The notes: generated by a model not told the origin, from the letters alone. Counted from the first letter of the stretch, positions 1 to 6,841 are shown. The stretch is DNA of 8,253 nucleotides from Candidatus Aegiribacteria sp. (GCA_021107345.1 JAIOSX010000276.1:1-8253), one strand, 5' to 3'. A program made the numbers and translations.

Positions 1-446
1 CCGGGTGGGACTGTTGAAACAAGAAGAGAGTTGTAAAAAACGTTAGCTCCTGCGAATCCGATCTGTCCGACAATGAGAAGCCCGAGAACAGGCCAGATAT
101 CTCCCGGTCCCGTAAGTGAGAGAAGTCCGGCCGCCACCACACCGGTGACCGTCATAATCCCGAGGAATTGTTTTCTCCTTCCGCCTGCATCGGCCGCTGC
201 CCCGAGAACCGGAGCCGTAAGAGCTACCAGGAATGCTGCAATAGCCATGGCATATCCCCACAGTGAAGTGGCGTTGCTTGAAACACTTATTCCCAGAAAC
301 GACCAGTTTACCGTGCTGCCCGCGCATATGGTTTCGACGAAATAGACAGGCAGTACCGCTGCCACAATAGTTGTAACGAAAGCCGAATTGCCCCAGTCGT
401 AGAGGCACCATGCATTCTCAGGAGAGAGCCGGAGTAATTTCTTCAG
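1..446 (-). CDS. UMF1 / Atg22-like MFS transporter, N-terminal part (3' end outside window)
   Basis: The minus strand is open from a stop at 459-461 to the window edge and encodes about 148 residues. Near the N-terminus is AWCLYDWGNSAFVTTIVA, the hallmark first helix of the UMF1 branch of the major facilitator superfamily (COG2270, relatives of yeast vacuolar Atg22). It is followed by APVLGAAADAGGRRKQ, the MFS loop-2/3 motif A with its small-residue, Asp and Arg/Lys pattern, and by ANVFYNSLL, another UMF1 signature. Several hydrophobic helices alternate with short loops, so the product is an inner-membrane permease; the substrate cannot be told. No ATG, GTG or TTG lies in frame upstream of the first helix. 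I placed the start at a CTG (444-446) because AAGGGG sits 6 nt upstream and the resulting N-terminus (M/L-KKLLRLSPENAW) has the usual UMF1 length. The alternative is a one-base frameshift from the upstream ATG at 472-474. Family call is firm; start is not. Confidence 0.88.
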   Translation of the reverse strand, partial: MKKLLRLSPENAWCLYDWGNSAFVTTIVAAVLPVYFVETICAGSTVNWSFLGISVSSNATSLWGYAMAIAAFLVALTAPVLGAAADAGGRRKQFLGIMTVTGVVAAGLLSLTGPGDIWPVLGLLIVGQIGFAGANVFYNSLLVSTVPP

Positions 447-452
447 GATTTT

Positions 453-458
453 CCCCTT
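453..458 (-). promoter_or_regulatory. Shine-Dalgarno-like AAGGGG deciding a possible CTG start
   Basis: On the minus strand AAGGGG ends 6 nt before the in-frame CTG at 444-446. This normal spacing is the main reason for preferring a CTG start for the transporter over a frameshifted upstream ATG. The site lies in the same GGGGAAAA run in which a one-base length error would also explain the missing start. Confidence 0.4.
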
Positions 459-471
459 TCACCGCGTGAAA
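457..471. repeat. Short perfect inverted repeat next to the transporter's SD
   Basis: TTTCAC (457-462) and GTGAAA (466-471) form a perfect 6-bp inverted repeat around a 3-nt CGC centre. In the minus-strand transcript it would fold directly upstream of, and touching, the AAGGGG Shine-Dalgarno. It could be a small operator or an RNA hairpin affecting ribosome access. Such short repeats also arise by chance, so the function is speculative. Confidence 0.4.
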
Positions 472-859
472 CATAAAATACATGGGACCGGACGTCACTT
501 GCGACACTTACGCTTCGATGAAAGTGAACGAAGAGTAACTCGGATTTCTTGGAAGAATCAATCGCTGATGCTGCAGGATATGCTTCCGAACGCATTGGGT
601 CCATTTAGGGTTACCAACCCGTTCAGGGCGATTCAGGCGGGAATCCTCTCGTGGGTGCTTAAGTTAAAAAAGCGACCTGATGCGGACGGTGGATATCCAT
701 AGAACCATATGCCGTGCGAATTGCAAAAGACAAGGCAAAACACAACACCATATTATTATATGCAAATATTTATTTAAGATAGTCATTACTAAATGCAGTG
801 GCATGAAATATGCTTTACTAGTGATGAAGATTCTTGGATTAATATATGGGGGGTGTATT
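472..859. other. Divergent intergenic region with no supported gene
   Basis: About 390 bases lie between the divergent transporter and secreted-protein genes. Short open frames occur (for example 466-702 on the plus strand), but their translations show no family motif, no credible ribosome site and no low-complexity or repeat structure. The right half (about 720-850) is clearly more AT-rich than the surrounding genes, as expected of promoter DNA. The best sigma70-like pair I can find for the secreted-protein gene is AAGACA (727-732) with TATTAT (751-756), 18 nt apart. It matches 4 of 6 and 5 of 6 consensus bases and is weak evidence. No tRNA, riboswitch or transposon end was recognised. Confidence 0.6.
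848..853 (+). promoter_or_regulatory. G-run ribosome binding site deciding the start of the secreted protein
   Basis: Six Gs followed by TG lie 6 nt before the ATG at 860. GGGGGGTG can pair with the anti-Shine-Dalgarno CACCTCC with one G-U pair. It selects this ATG over upstream in-frame ATGs (back to 680), whose extra 60 residues would bury the signal peptide inside the protein. Confidence 0.7.
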
Positions 860-2155
860 ATGAAATTGCTGCTGAAATTTGCTCTTTCTGTACTGATAAT
901 CACTTCAGTTTTACAGGCTGATACTTTCTTCAGGACCTACGATGCCGAGGGCGGGATGGAGCATTTTCGAAAGGCAATCGAATTACCTGATGGTGACTTT
1001 GCAGGAATGCGGGTACACTGGGGAACCAGTTCGGTTATTAATGGCCTCATGTTCTTCGATTCCAATGGGGATTCTACGGACTATATTGGCGAGATCTATG
1101 CAGATGCTTTCTGTCTTACGGACGATTCCTGCCTGGTCTTCATTATAGATACTTGCCCCTGGAGTCTGCTCTGGACCGATCTCAACGGCAACATCCTGGA
1201 TGAGGTTGTTATCACCGGCATCCTAACAAGCGATTATGCAACAGATATTGTGCAGACGGTGGATGGAGGTTTCTTCCTCTGCGGAGAGGAGTTTGCCGTC
1301 AAGGTTGACGGTTCAGGGGTATACGAGTGGCATCTGTTTATGGATTATACTGATTTATGGTCAGTAATCCAGGGTGAGAACGGGACATTACTGGTAGGCG
1401 GACAGGCATCGGAAAACGGTTTGATGGATTACATCGTTAACATCTCAACTGATGGTAGTATTCAGTGGGACTGGTCGTGTCCCGGTTCTGTGGGCGTAGG
1501 GGGAGTACAGGCTGTTGCCGGTGGTTTTGTTGCTACTTCGGGGGATAACAGGGTAACGATGTTCTCCGCAACGGGTGATATTATTTGGAATTACAGCTCT
1601 GGACACGGCGAAATTTGTTATTCAGGAATATCTGTTTCAGGGACTGACATCATTGCATGCGGCCTTAGTGCCAGTGATTCGCTCTCTGTAGTCACGAAAA
1701 TCGATTCCGAAGGTCTCCCGATTTGGGAACGAGAATATCCCGGGTGTGGTTTCGAGAGCATCGAAAGCACGATGGATGGCGGCTCCATCCTGGCAGGTGT
1801 CTATCCATTTCCCTTCGAAACTGAAACAGCCAGTCTTATCGTGAAGATCGACTCCGAGGGCTGGTACGGAGGAGTCGGGGTCGAACCCGGACAGAATGTC
1901 GGTTGTCTGGATATTGAGGTGTGTCCCAATCCGGCCTCTGGATATGCCGTTCTTAATTTCAACCTTGAGTCCTCAGCGCATGTGAACATGGCGGTCTTTG
2001 ATATATCAGGCAGGCTCGTGCTGGAGGTTCCTGAAACCAGGTTTAATTCCGGGAGAAATGAAATCCAGATTGAAGGACTCGGTTCCGGGATATACTTCTG
2101 CAGATTGCTCTCCGGAGGCTTCATAGCGACACAACGCTTCGTGGTAATCGACTAG
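860..2155 (+). CDS. Secreted propeller-like repeat protein with Por/type IX secretion C-terminal sorting domain
   Basis: The 431-residue product begins MKLLLKFALSVLIITSVLQA, a classical Sec signal peptide with a positive start, hydrophobic core and probable cleavage after Ala20. Residues about 70-340 hold several related segments, each with a DGG-F/I-LxxG strand followed by a (V/T)KID-(S/T)(D/E)G-x-x-W strand, e.g. TMDGGSILAGV, STDGSIQWDW and VTKIDSEGLPIWE. They look like blades of a beta-propeller. This pattern is common in surface proteins of FCB-group bacteria. The last ~76 residues start at PNP (356-358) and continue with VNMAVFDISGRLVLEV, GLGSGIYFCRL and a final RFVVID; this is the Por secretion tail (TIGR04183-like), an Ig-like fold that directs cargo through the type IX system and is usually cleaved off. 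The protein is thus expected outside the cell or on its surface; the ligand is unknown and no catalytic motif is visible. The gene ends in TAG-TAA double stops. It appears monocistronic. Confidence 0.85.
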   Translation: MKLLLKFALSVLIITSVLQADTFFRTYDAEGGMEHFRKAIELPDGDFAGMRVHWGTSSVINGLMFFDSNGDSTDYIGEIYADAFCLTDDSCLVFIIDTCPWSLLWTDLNGNILDEVVITGILTSDYATDIVQTVDGGFFLCGEEFAVKVDGSGVYEWHLFMDYTDLWSVIQGENGTLLVGGQASENGLMDYIVNISTDGSIQWDWSCPGSVGVGGVQAVAGGFVATSGDNRVTMFSATGDIIWNYSSGHGEICYSGISVSGTDIIACGLSASDSLSVVTKIDSEGLPIWEREYPGCGFESIESTMDGGSILAGVYPFPFETETASLIVKIDSEGWYGGVGVEPGQNVGCLDIEVCPNPASGYAVLNFNLESSAHVNMAVFDISGRLVLEVPETRFNSGRNEIQIEGLGSGIYFCRLLSGGFIATQRFVVID

Positions 2156-2186
2156 TAACAGAAATTCCAATCCTTAAAAGGTTTCA

Positions 2187-2275
2187 ACTGCGAATCATAC
2201 GGGGCAGCAATAAGGGACGGAGGTAATTAAGTTTTCTAATTACCTCCGTCCCTTTGTCGTTAATGCACTGCGAAT
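2187..2275 (+). repeat. 9-bp direct repeats flanking the intergenic hairpin
   Basis: ACTGCGAAT occurs at 2187-2195 and again at 2267-2275, bracketing the 18-bp hairpin at 2212-2254. The copies stand 16 and 12 nt from the hairpin arms, so they are not the directly abutting target duplication of a simple inverted-repeat element. They could mark the borders of a ~71-bp inserted unit or be a chance repeat. Confidence 0.4.
2212..2254. repeat. Perfect 18-bp hairpin, terminator or REP-like palindrome
   Basis: The left arm AAGGGACGGAGGTAATTA (2212-2229) is exactly complementary to the right arm (2237-2254), with a 7-nt AGTTTTC loop. It begins 57 nt after the stop of the secreted-protein gene, in a position suited to ending its transcript. 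The stem base ends in CCCTTT but is followed by GTCG rather than a long T tract, so it is not a textbook intrinsic terminator. The stem's GGGACGGAGG core and its length resemble REP-type palindromes dispersed in many genomes with IS200/RAYT transposases. Only one copy is in this window and no transposase is present. The structure is certain; the role is open. Confidence 0.8.
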
Positions 2276-2304
2276 TTGGTGAGTTAATGCTGAGCAAGCG
2301 TTAG
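2259..2304. repeat. GTTAATGC direct repeat and imperfect dyad upstream of pckA
   Basis: GTTAATGC is present at 2259-2266 and 2283-2290, 24 bp apart. The second copy also forms an imperfect dyad: TAATGCT (2285-2291) against AGCGTTA (2297-2303), with one G-T mismatch and a 5-nt centre. This lies about 100 nt upstream of the pckA start and might be a regulator site. The repeats are short and chance is a real alternative. Confidence 0.25.
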
Positions 2305-2387
2305 AGGGCTGACAGAAGGTGGTCACTTTGCTGGCCATAGAGTATTTTACAGAACCTTATGGGATTATGATTAATATTACTACTCAC

Positions 2388-2393
2388 GAAAGG
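2388..2393 (+). promoter_or_regulatory. Ribosome binding site deciding the pckA start
   Basis: GAAAGG ends 6 nt before the ATG at 2400. Upstream in-frame starts (GTG 2319, ATG 2367) would add residues without resemblance to the family N-terminus, and neither has comparable spacing to a purine-rich site. Confidence 0.6.
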
Positions 2394-2399
2394 TATTGT

Positions 2400-4052
2400 A
2401 TGACGCTTCAACAGAGGATAAAAGAGACAGTTGATTCAAGAGATAATATCTTCAGGAATCTTCCCCGCAGGGAAATGATACAAAAAGCAGTAGACCGGGG
2501 AGAGGCTGTTGTCAGCGCGTGCGGAGCTCTCTCCACCTGGACTCCTCCGGAATCAACCGGCAGGAGCCCGAAGGATACTGTCATTGTGAAAAGGCAGTCA
2601 AGCCAGGACAGTATAGACTGGACCAGTCCCAATAATATTCCTGTCGATGAAGAGACATTCAATATGGTCTTTGAGGATGTTCTTTGCAGACTTGCGGAGG
2701 TCCCGGAGTTGTTCACGACCGACAGGTTGGTTGGTGCTGATCCCACTTATGCACTGCCTGTACACACGATTTCCGACATGGCGCTTCCTGCTCTGTTCAC
2801 CGATAATATGTTTCGGAGGTGGGACATTGAGATCGCTGAGAAAACATGCTTCAGTGACAGACACTTCACTCTGCTGGTACTTCCGTACCACAAGCTTGAT
2901 CCTGAGAAGTACAAGGAACGTTTGAGGATTGACCCCAGGCTGGGACACACTTCCACCATGATGGTGGGAATGGATCTGGACCGTTCCATTGGAATCGTGT
3001 ACGGATCGGCATACGGAGGAAGCGTCAAGAAGCTCATATTCACGGTTATGAACTACATACTTCCAGCAGAGGGTATTCTCCCGATGCATTGCAGCGCGAA
3101 CGAGGGAGATAACGGTCAAAGTGCCCTTCTTCTCGGTCTTTCGGGAACCGGCAAGACAACGCTTTCAGCGGATCCCTCGAGGGCGCTTCTTGGAGATGAC
3201 GAGCATGGATGGGGGGATAACGGGATTGCCAACTTCGAGAACGGGTGCTACGCCAAACTCATCGACCTGAACGCATCGAAAGAACCCGAGATATACAATG
3301 CCTGCTTTCATGAGGATGACTGGCTTGATCACGGTTCGATTATAGAGAATACGATGATGTATCCGGATGGCCATTTTGACCTTTTCGATGATAGATTGAC
3401 ACCAAATTCAAGAGGATCATACCCGTTGCGTTACCTTTCCAATATTAAGGAATCTTCCGTAGCCGGTCATCCTTCCACCATCCTTTTCCTGACAGCAGAT
3501 GCCAACGGTGTAATCCCTCCGGTATCAAAGTTAAACAGGGCGCAGGCGATGCTCTGGTTTCTTATGGGGTATACCAGCAAGCTTGCTGGAACTGAAACAG
3601 GAATCACCGAACCGGTAAGCACTTTCTCGAGGTTTTTCGGTGAGCCTTTCATGCCTCGGAATCCCGATGTCTACGCATCAATGCTTGGCGAGCGAATGGA
3701 CAGGCATGATACGGAAGTCTACCTCATTAACACAGGATGGAGCGGAGGGCCGTATGGAGTAGGCTCAAGGATAGACCTCCCTCTGACCAGAATAATGGTA
3801 ACCGCCGCCCTTTCGGGAAAGCTCAGAAATGTCAGTTGCCATGAGGATCCTGTCTTCAGAGTGATGGTGCCGGATTCGTGTCCCGGACTGCCGGATAACT
3901 CTATTCTGGACCCGGTAAATACATGGAATGATAAGGAAGCTTACAGTACCAGAGCTCTTAAACTCGCAGCTGAATTCAGGGCACATTTCGATAAGGCCTA
4001 CGGGGGAAAAGGTATTTCTGAAGAGATTGCAGGAGAATGTCCCGGAGTTTAA
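2400..4052 (+). CDS. pckA: ATP-dependent phosphoenolpyruvate carboxykinase
   Basis: The 550-residue cytoplasmic enzyme interconverts oxaloacetate + ATP and phosphoenolpyruvate + ADP + CO2. In gluconeogenesis it runs towards PEP; in some fermenters it runs towards oxaloacetate and makes ATP. All main ATP-PEPCK motifs are visible: GRSPKD (54-59, substrate-binding Arg55), YGGSVKK (205-211, metal and substrate Lys), MHCSAN (229-234, metal-binding His230), the kinase-1a P-loop GLSGTGKTT (246-254), the kinase-2/metal motif GDDEHGW (265-271), SRGSYPL around Arg338, and NTGWSGGPYGVG (444-455). Length is in the usual 520-550 range and no insertion or lesion is seen. The ATP-type P-loop pattern and overall resemblance to E. 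coli Pck separate it from GTP-dependent enzymes. The start at 2400 follows GAAAGG and gives a normal N-terminus. Neighbours are unrelated in function and separated by 240-bp and 150-bp gaps, so it is probably transcribed alone. A weak TTTACA (2346-2351) and an AT-rich stretch near 2366-2377 may be its promoter. Confidence 0.97.
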   Translation: MTLQQRIKETVDSRDNIFRNLPRREMIQKAVDRGEAVVSACGALSTWTPPESTGRSPKDTVIVKRQSSQDSIDWTSPNNIPVDEETFNMVFEDVLCRLAEVPELFTTDRLVGADPTYALPVHTISDMALPALFTDNMFRRWDIEIAEKTCFSDRHFTLLVLPYHKLDPEKYKERLRIDPRLGHTSTMMVGMDLDRSIGIVYGSAYGGSVKKLIFTVMNYILPAEGILPMHCSANEGDNGQSALLLGLSGTGKTTLSADPSRALLGDDEHGWGDNGIANFENGCYAKLIDLNASKEPEIYNACFHEDDWLDHGSIIENTMMYPDGHFDLFDDRLTPNSRGSYPLRYLSNIKESSVAGHPSTILFLTADANGVIPPVSKLNRAQAMLWFLMGYTSKLAGTETGITEPVSTFSRFFGEPFMPRNPDVYASMLGERMDRHDTEVYLINTGWSGGPYGVGSRIDLPLTRIMVTAALSGKLRNVSCHEDPVFRVMVPDSCPGLPDNSILDPVNTWNDKEAYSTRALKLAAEFRAHFDKAYGGKGISEEIAGECPGV

Positions 4053-4144
4053 CCGATTCCGTTACTCATGGTATTCCTCCTTCAAGTGAATGCTTTTATT
4101 ATACAGACTGTTATTGAGTTACGAAAGCATTGAGCTTATCCTGT

Positions 4145-4173
4145 TTGACTGAATAATCAGGTATTCGTATCAT
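4145..4173 (+). promoter_or_regulatory. Sigma70-like promoter of the hybrid kinase gene
   Basis: TTGACT (4145-4150, 5 of 6 consensus) and TATCAT (4168-4173, 5 of 6) are separated by exactly 17 nt. The site lies in the gap after pckA, 37 nt before the first ATG of the kinase, and predicts a transcript start near 4180. The match is seen in the sequence; use by this organism's sigma factor is inferred. Confidence 0.55.
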
Positions 4174-4182
4174 TACGAGTAC
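4161..4182. promoter_or_regulatory. Inverted repeat over the kinase promoter -10 box (candidate operator)
   Basis: GTATTCGTA (4161-4169) faces TACGAGTAC (4174-4182) across TCAT; 8 of 9 positions pair, with one T-G mismatch. The dyad covers the predicted -10 box and reaches the predicted transcript start near 4180, the classic position for a repressor. Because it ends at the start of the transcript it would act as DNA, not as an mRNA hairpin. The binding protein is unknown. Confidence 0.45.
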
Positions 4183-4209
4183 AGGAAACTGTAGCATATA
4201 CCATTTGTT

Positions 4210-6750
4210 ATGAAAGACCTGTGCTATTATTGTGAATGGATAACCGGTATGAATGATAATGCTGTTGATACAGATATTTCTCCCGGTGCTTCGGATTTGC
4301 AGAGCGGAGAGCTTGCTGATCTACTGAGGCTGAAGCGGTCTATCCTTGATTACGTTGAACTGGAGAAGGCCGTTGTCGAGATATCCTCCAGTTTCGCACG
4401 ATTGAAGCCTGAAAAGGTTGATTCGGCAATCAATCTCGCGTTAGACAGACTGGGAAATCTTGCGGGAGCTGAACGATTGAACATCTTCACCTTCCAGGAT
4501 GAAGGGAAATTCCTGGATAATACACACGGGTGGTGTTGCGATAATATTGAATCTCAGATCGATAAGATTCAGAGAATTCCTTCTGACAGGCTCTCTTGGT
4601 GGATAGACAGACTTCACAGTTTCGAACCCATGAATATTACCGATACATCAGAACTTCCGCGCGAGGCCCTTGATGAAATGGAAACCCTCAGTGCAGGGGA
4701 TGTAAAATCACTGATCATGCTTCCGATGGTGCAGTACGGAAGTCTTATTGGCTTTCTGGGAGTTTATACAACACGGGAAAAACACCGTTGGTCTGAGGAT
4801 ACATGCATTGTTCTCAAACTTGCAAGTGAAACGATTTCAAACGTGCTGGATCGTAGAAAGACTGAAGAGGCTCTCAGTGAAAGCAGGAAAGTATTCCGAT
4901 CGGTTTTCAACAGCATCGATGAAATTCTGATGTTTCTTGACAGTGAATTCACAATACAGAATGTGAACCTGGCATGCTCAAAAATTATGAATATTCCCCT
5001 TGAGGAGTTTAAGGGCAGGAAATGCTACAGTCTTTTATATCACAGAGATGAAGTATGCGAAGACTGCCCTGCTCAGGAAGCTGTGAAGGTCGAGAATCCC
5101 GCCAGTCGTTTGAAATACCGACCTGACGGCATGATTCTTAATGAAACAGTTTATCCTGAATTAGACCATAATGGCAGGTTATCAGGTGCTATCGTGATAG
5201 CTACGGACATAACCGAAAGCAAGTATAATGAACGGAAAATGAATGAGCGGCGGGAATTTCTTGAAGCTCTCCTTGCCTCCGCGCCTGATGCCATAGTGAC
5301 CCTGAACCCCGAGCAAAGGATACTCGACTGGAATCCAGGGGCGGAAAAGTTGTTTGCGTATACCGCCGATGAGGCTGTTGGCAGAAATATTGATGACCTG
5401 GTGACAGGGGCTGATGTTGAAGAAGAGGCCAGAGGCTTCACCAGCACGATATTAAAAGGGGAAGAAATATCTCCCGTAGAAACGATACGGTACCGCAAGG
5501 ATGGTACCCTGGTAGATGTTCTGGTCTCGGGATCGCCTATCATGCTGGATGGAGAACTGGTAGCGGTGCTTGCGATCTACACTGATATCACTGAGAAGAA
5601 ACGTGCCCGCGAGGAGCTTGCCAGAAGAACCCGGCTTGAATCGCTGGGAACTCTTGCCGGGGGGCTTGCACACGATTTTAACAATATGCTCAGCGGTATC
5701 TTCGGTAATGTTTCACTTGCGAAGGACAATCTCTCTAAAGACAGCGAAGCCTACAGTTACATTGAAGCCGTGGATAAAGCAATGGAAAGAGCAACAGGTC
5801 TTACTCAGCAGCTTCTGACCTTTGCAAGTGGCAGTGAACCTGTGGTCGAATCTGTCGATCCCGGGAAGACACTCCTGGAATCCCTGGAGTTCAACCTTGC
5901 GGGCAGTTCGATAAAACACCATCTTGCGATAGAAGAAAACATCTGGAGGGTAGGCGCGGACAGGCGTCAGTTAGCTCAGGTGATATCAAACCTTATCATA
6001 AACGCAAAGCAAGCTATGCCTTCCGGTGGAAGTCTATATATTGAAGCCGCGAATTATCAGAACAGTGACAGAACTGTTCGAGGACTTGATCCGGGCAATT
6101 TCGTGCGAATTTCCATCCGTGATGAAGGAAACGGTATTCCTGAAGAGAACTTTGAGAAAATATTCGATCCTTACTTCAGCACCAAGAAGACAGGCAGTGG
6201 CCTGGGCCTTGCGGTTGTTCACTCCATAGTGCAGAAGCACGGGGGGATGATAGGCGTGGAATCCGCCCCTGGAGAAGGTGCCTGCTTCACTGTTTACCTG
6301 ACAGCTGCAGAGAAATCTTGCATAGCAGAAAAGGAGGATTCGGTTTCAGATGAACCTTCTGAGGTGTCCACTGAAGTACGCGTTCTGATAATGGACGACG
6401 AAATAATGATCAGGAAGGTCCTGAAATCCATGCTGGAAAGACTTGGATGCTCAGTTGATCAGACCGTTGACGGCGATCAGGCCGTATCAATGTACAAAGA
6501 CAGCATAGTTTCAGGCGCGAAATATAATCTGATAGTAATGGACCTTACGATTCCCGGTGGTAAAGGTGGAAAAGAGGCGGTTCTGGATATCCTTGAAATA
6601 GATCCAGAAGCGTCTGTTATTGTGTCAAGCGGCTATTCCACCGACCCGGTAATGGCTGATTATGAGTCTTACGGGTTTACGGATGTACTGGTAAAACCTT
6701 ACAAGATTGAGGATCTACAGGAAGTCATATACCGGGTGCTCAAGAACTGA
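4210..6750 (+). CDS. Soluble hybrid histidine kinase, GAF-PAS-PAS-HisKA-HATPase-REC
   Basis: The 846-residue product has no signal peptide or membrane helix and should sense a cytoplasmic cue. Domains: an N-terminal helical segment; GAF about 55-210; PAS1 about 226-345, with Cys272, Cys283 and Cys286; PAS2 about 348-470, ending in the usual TDITEKK linker; and HisKA with LAGGLAHDFNN, phosphoacceptor His488. The catalytic ATPase domain follows, with N-box NLIINAKQA (Asn598), G1 DEGNGIPE (638-645), F-box IFDPYFSTK and G2 GSGLGLAVVHS (from 662). The C-terminal receiver spans about 723-846, with acidic pocket Asp729/Asp730, phosphoacceptor Asp778 (VMDLTIPGGKGG), Ser806/Ser807 and Lys829. The full set of kinase and receiver residues suggests an active enzyme that autophosphorylates and passes phosphate to its own receiver. 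There is no output domain, so a partner such as a phosphotransfer protein is needed. The start is uncertain: ATG 4210 has no clear ribosome site, while ATG 4249 (residue 14) has GGA 8 nt upstream. Next gene downstream: a TPR/Cys4 protein. Confidence 0.93.
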   Translation: MKDLCYYCEWITGMNDNAVDTDISPGASDLQSGELADLLRLKRSILDYVELEKAVVEISSSFARLKPEKVDSAINLALDRLGNLAGAERLNIFTFQDEGKFLDNTHGWCCDNIESQIDKIQRIPSDRLSWWIDRLHSFEPMNITDTSELPREALDEMETLSAGDVKSLIMLPMVQYGSLIGFLGVYTTREKHRWSEDTCIVLKLASETISNVLDRRKTEEALSESRKVFRSVFNSIDEILMFLDSEFTIQNVNLACSKIMNIPLEEFKGRKCYSLLYHRDEVCEDCPAQEAVKVENPASRLKYRPDGMILNETVYPELDHNGRLSGAIVIATDITESKYNERKMNERREFLEALLASAPDAIVTLNPEQRILDWNPGAEKLFAYTADEAVGRNIDDLVTGADVEEEARGFTSTILKGEEISPVETIRYRKDGTLVDVLVSGSPIMLDGELVAVLAIYTDITEKKRAREELARRTRLESLGTLAGGLAHDFNNMLSGIFGNVSLAKDNLSKDSEAYSYIEAVDKAMERATGLTQQLLTFASGSEPVVESVDPGKTLLESLEFNLAGSSIKHHLAIEENIWRVGADRRQLAQVISNLIINAKQAMPSGGSLYIEAANYQNSDRTVRGLDPGNFVRISIRDEGNGIPEENFEKIFDPYFSTKKTGSGLGLAVVHSIVQKHGGMIGVESAPGEGACFTVYLTAAEKSCIAEKEDSVSDEPSEVSTEVRVLIMDDEIMIRKVLKSMLERLGCSVDQTVDGDQAVSMYKDSIVSGAKYNLIVMDLTIPGGKGGKEAVLDILEIDPEASVIVSSGYSTDPVMADYESYGFTDVLVKPYKIEDLQEVIYRVLKN

Positions 6751-6756
6751 TTCCTA

Positions 6757-6796
6757 CCTGTTTCCCCATTATGAACAGGAAGTGTTCACCCTGTTC
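6757..6796 (+). repeat. Three alternating CCTGTT/AACAGG segments after the kinase gene
   Basis: CCTGTT (6757-6762), GAACAGG (6773-6779) and CCTGTTC (6790-6796) lie just after the kinase stop. The middle segment can pair with either flank, giving two mutually exclusive hairpins of 6 and 7 bp in a read-through transcript. There is no following T tract, so it is not a simple terminator. An attenuator-like role is speculation; stems this short can be coincidental. Confidence 0.3.
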
Positions 6797-6812
6797 TAGC
6801 GAATTGCATATA

Positions 6813-6841
6813 TCGACAACAACCTGTAATCTGATAATAAT
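6813..6841 (+). promoter_or_regulatory. Sigma70-like promoter of the TPR/Cys4 gene
   Basis: TCGACA (6813-6818, 5 of 6) and AATAAT (6836-6841, 5 of 6) are 17 nt apart, predicting a transcript start near 6848 and a leader of about 25 nt before the ATG at 6873. The element lies inside the region that would be coding if the upstream ATG at 6771 were used, which argues for the later start. The TPR gene may thus be expressed separately as well as by read-through from the kinase gene. Confidence 0.45.

Noticed and set aside
609..662. Short frame reading GDSGGNPLVGA, resembling the trypsin GDSGG active-site motif
   Set aside because: The frame is closed by stops on both sides within 20 codons and no other protease motif is nearby; adjacent frames show no consistent remnant that I can join without several frameshifts.
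466..702. 78-residue plus-strand open frame in the divergent intergenic region
   Set aside because: No ribosome site, no family motif, and a translation rich in Arg/His/Lys without hydrophobic periodicity; it also overlaps the likely control region of the transporter.
680..859. 60-residue N-terminal extension of the secreted protein
   Set aside because: It would place the signal peptide inside the protein, and the G-run ribosome site marks ATG 860.
2319..2399. GTG start giving a 27-residue longer PEP carboxykinase
   Set aside because: The extension has no family resemblance and no suitable ribosome site, while ATG 2400 has GAAAGG at 6-nt spacing.
2598..3119. 173-residue minus-strand open frame opposite pckA
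   Set aside because: It lies wholly antisense to a well-conserved enzyme gene and shows no recognisable motif; it is a shadow of the pckA codons.
4089..4131. AATGCTTT / AAAGCATT inverted repeat after pckA as a terminator
   Set aside because: Arms of only 8 AT-rich bases around a 27-nt loop, and no T tract; too weak to call a terminator.
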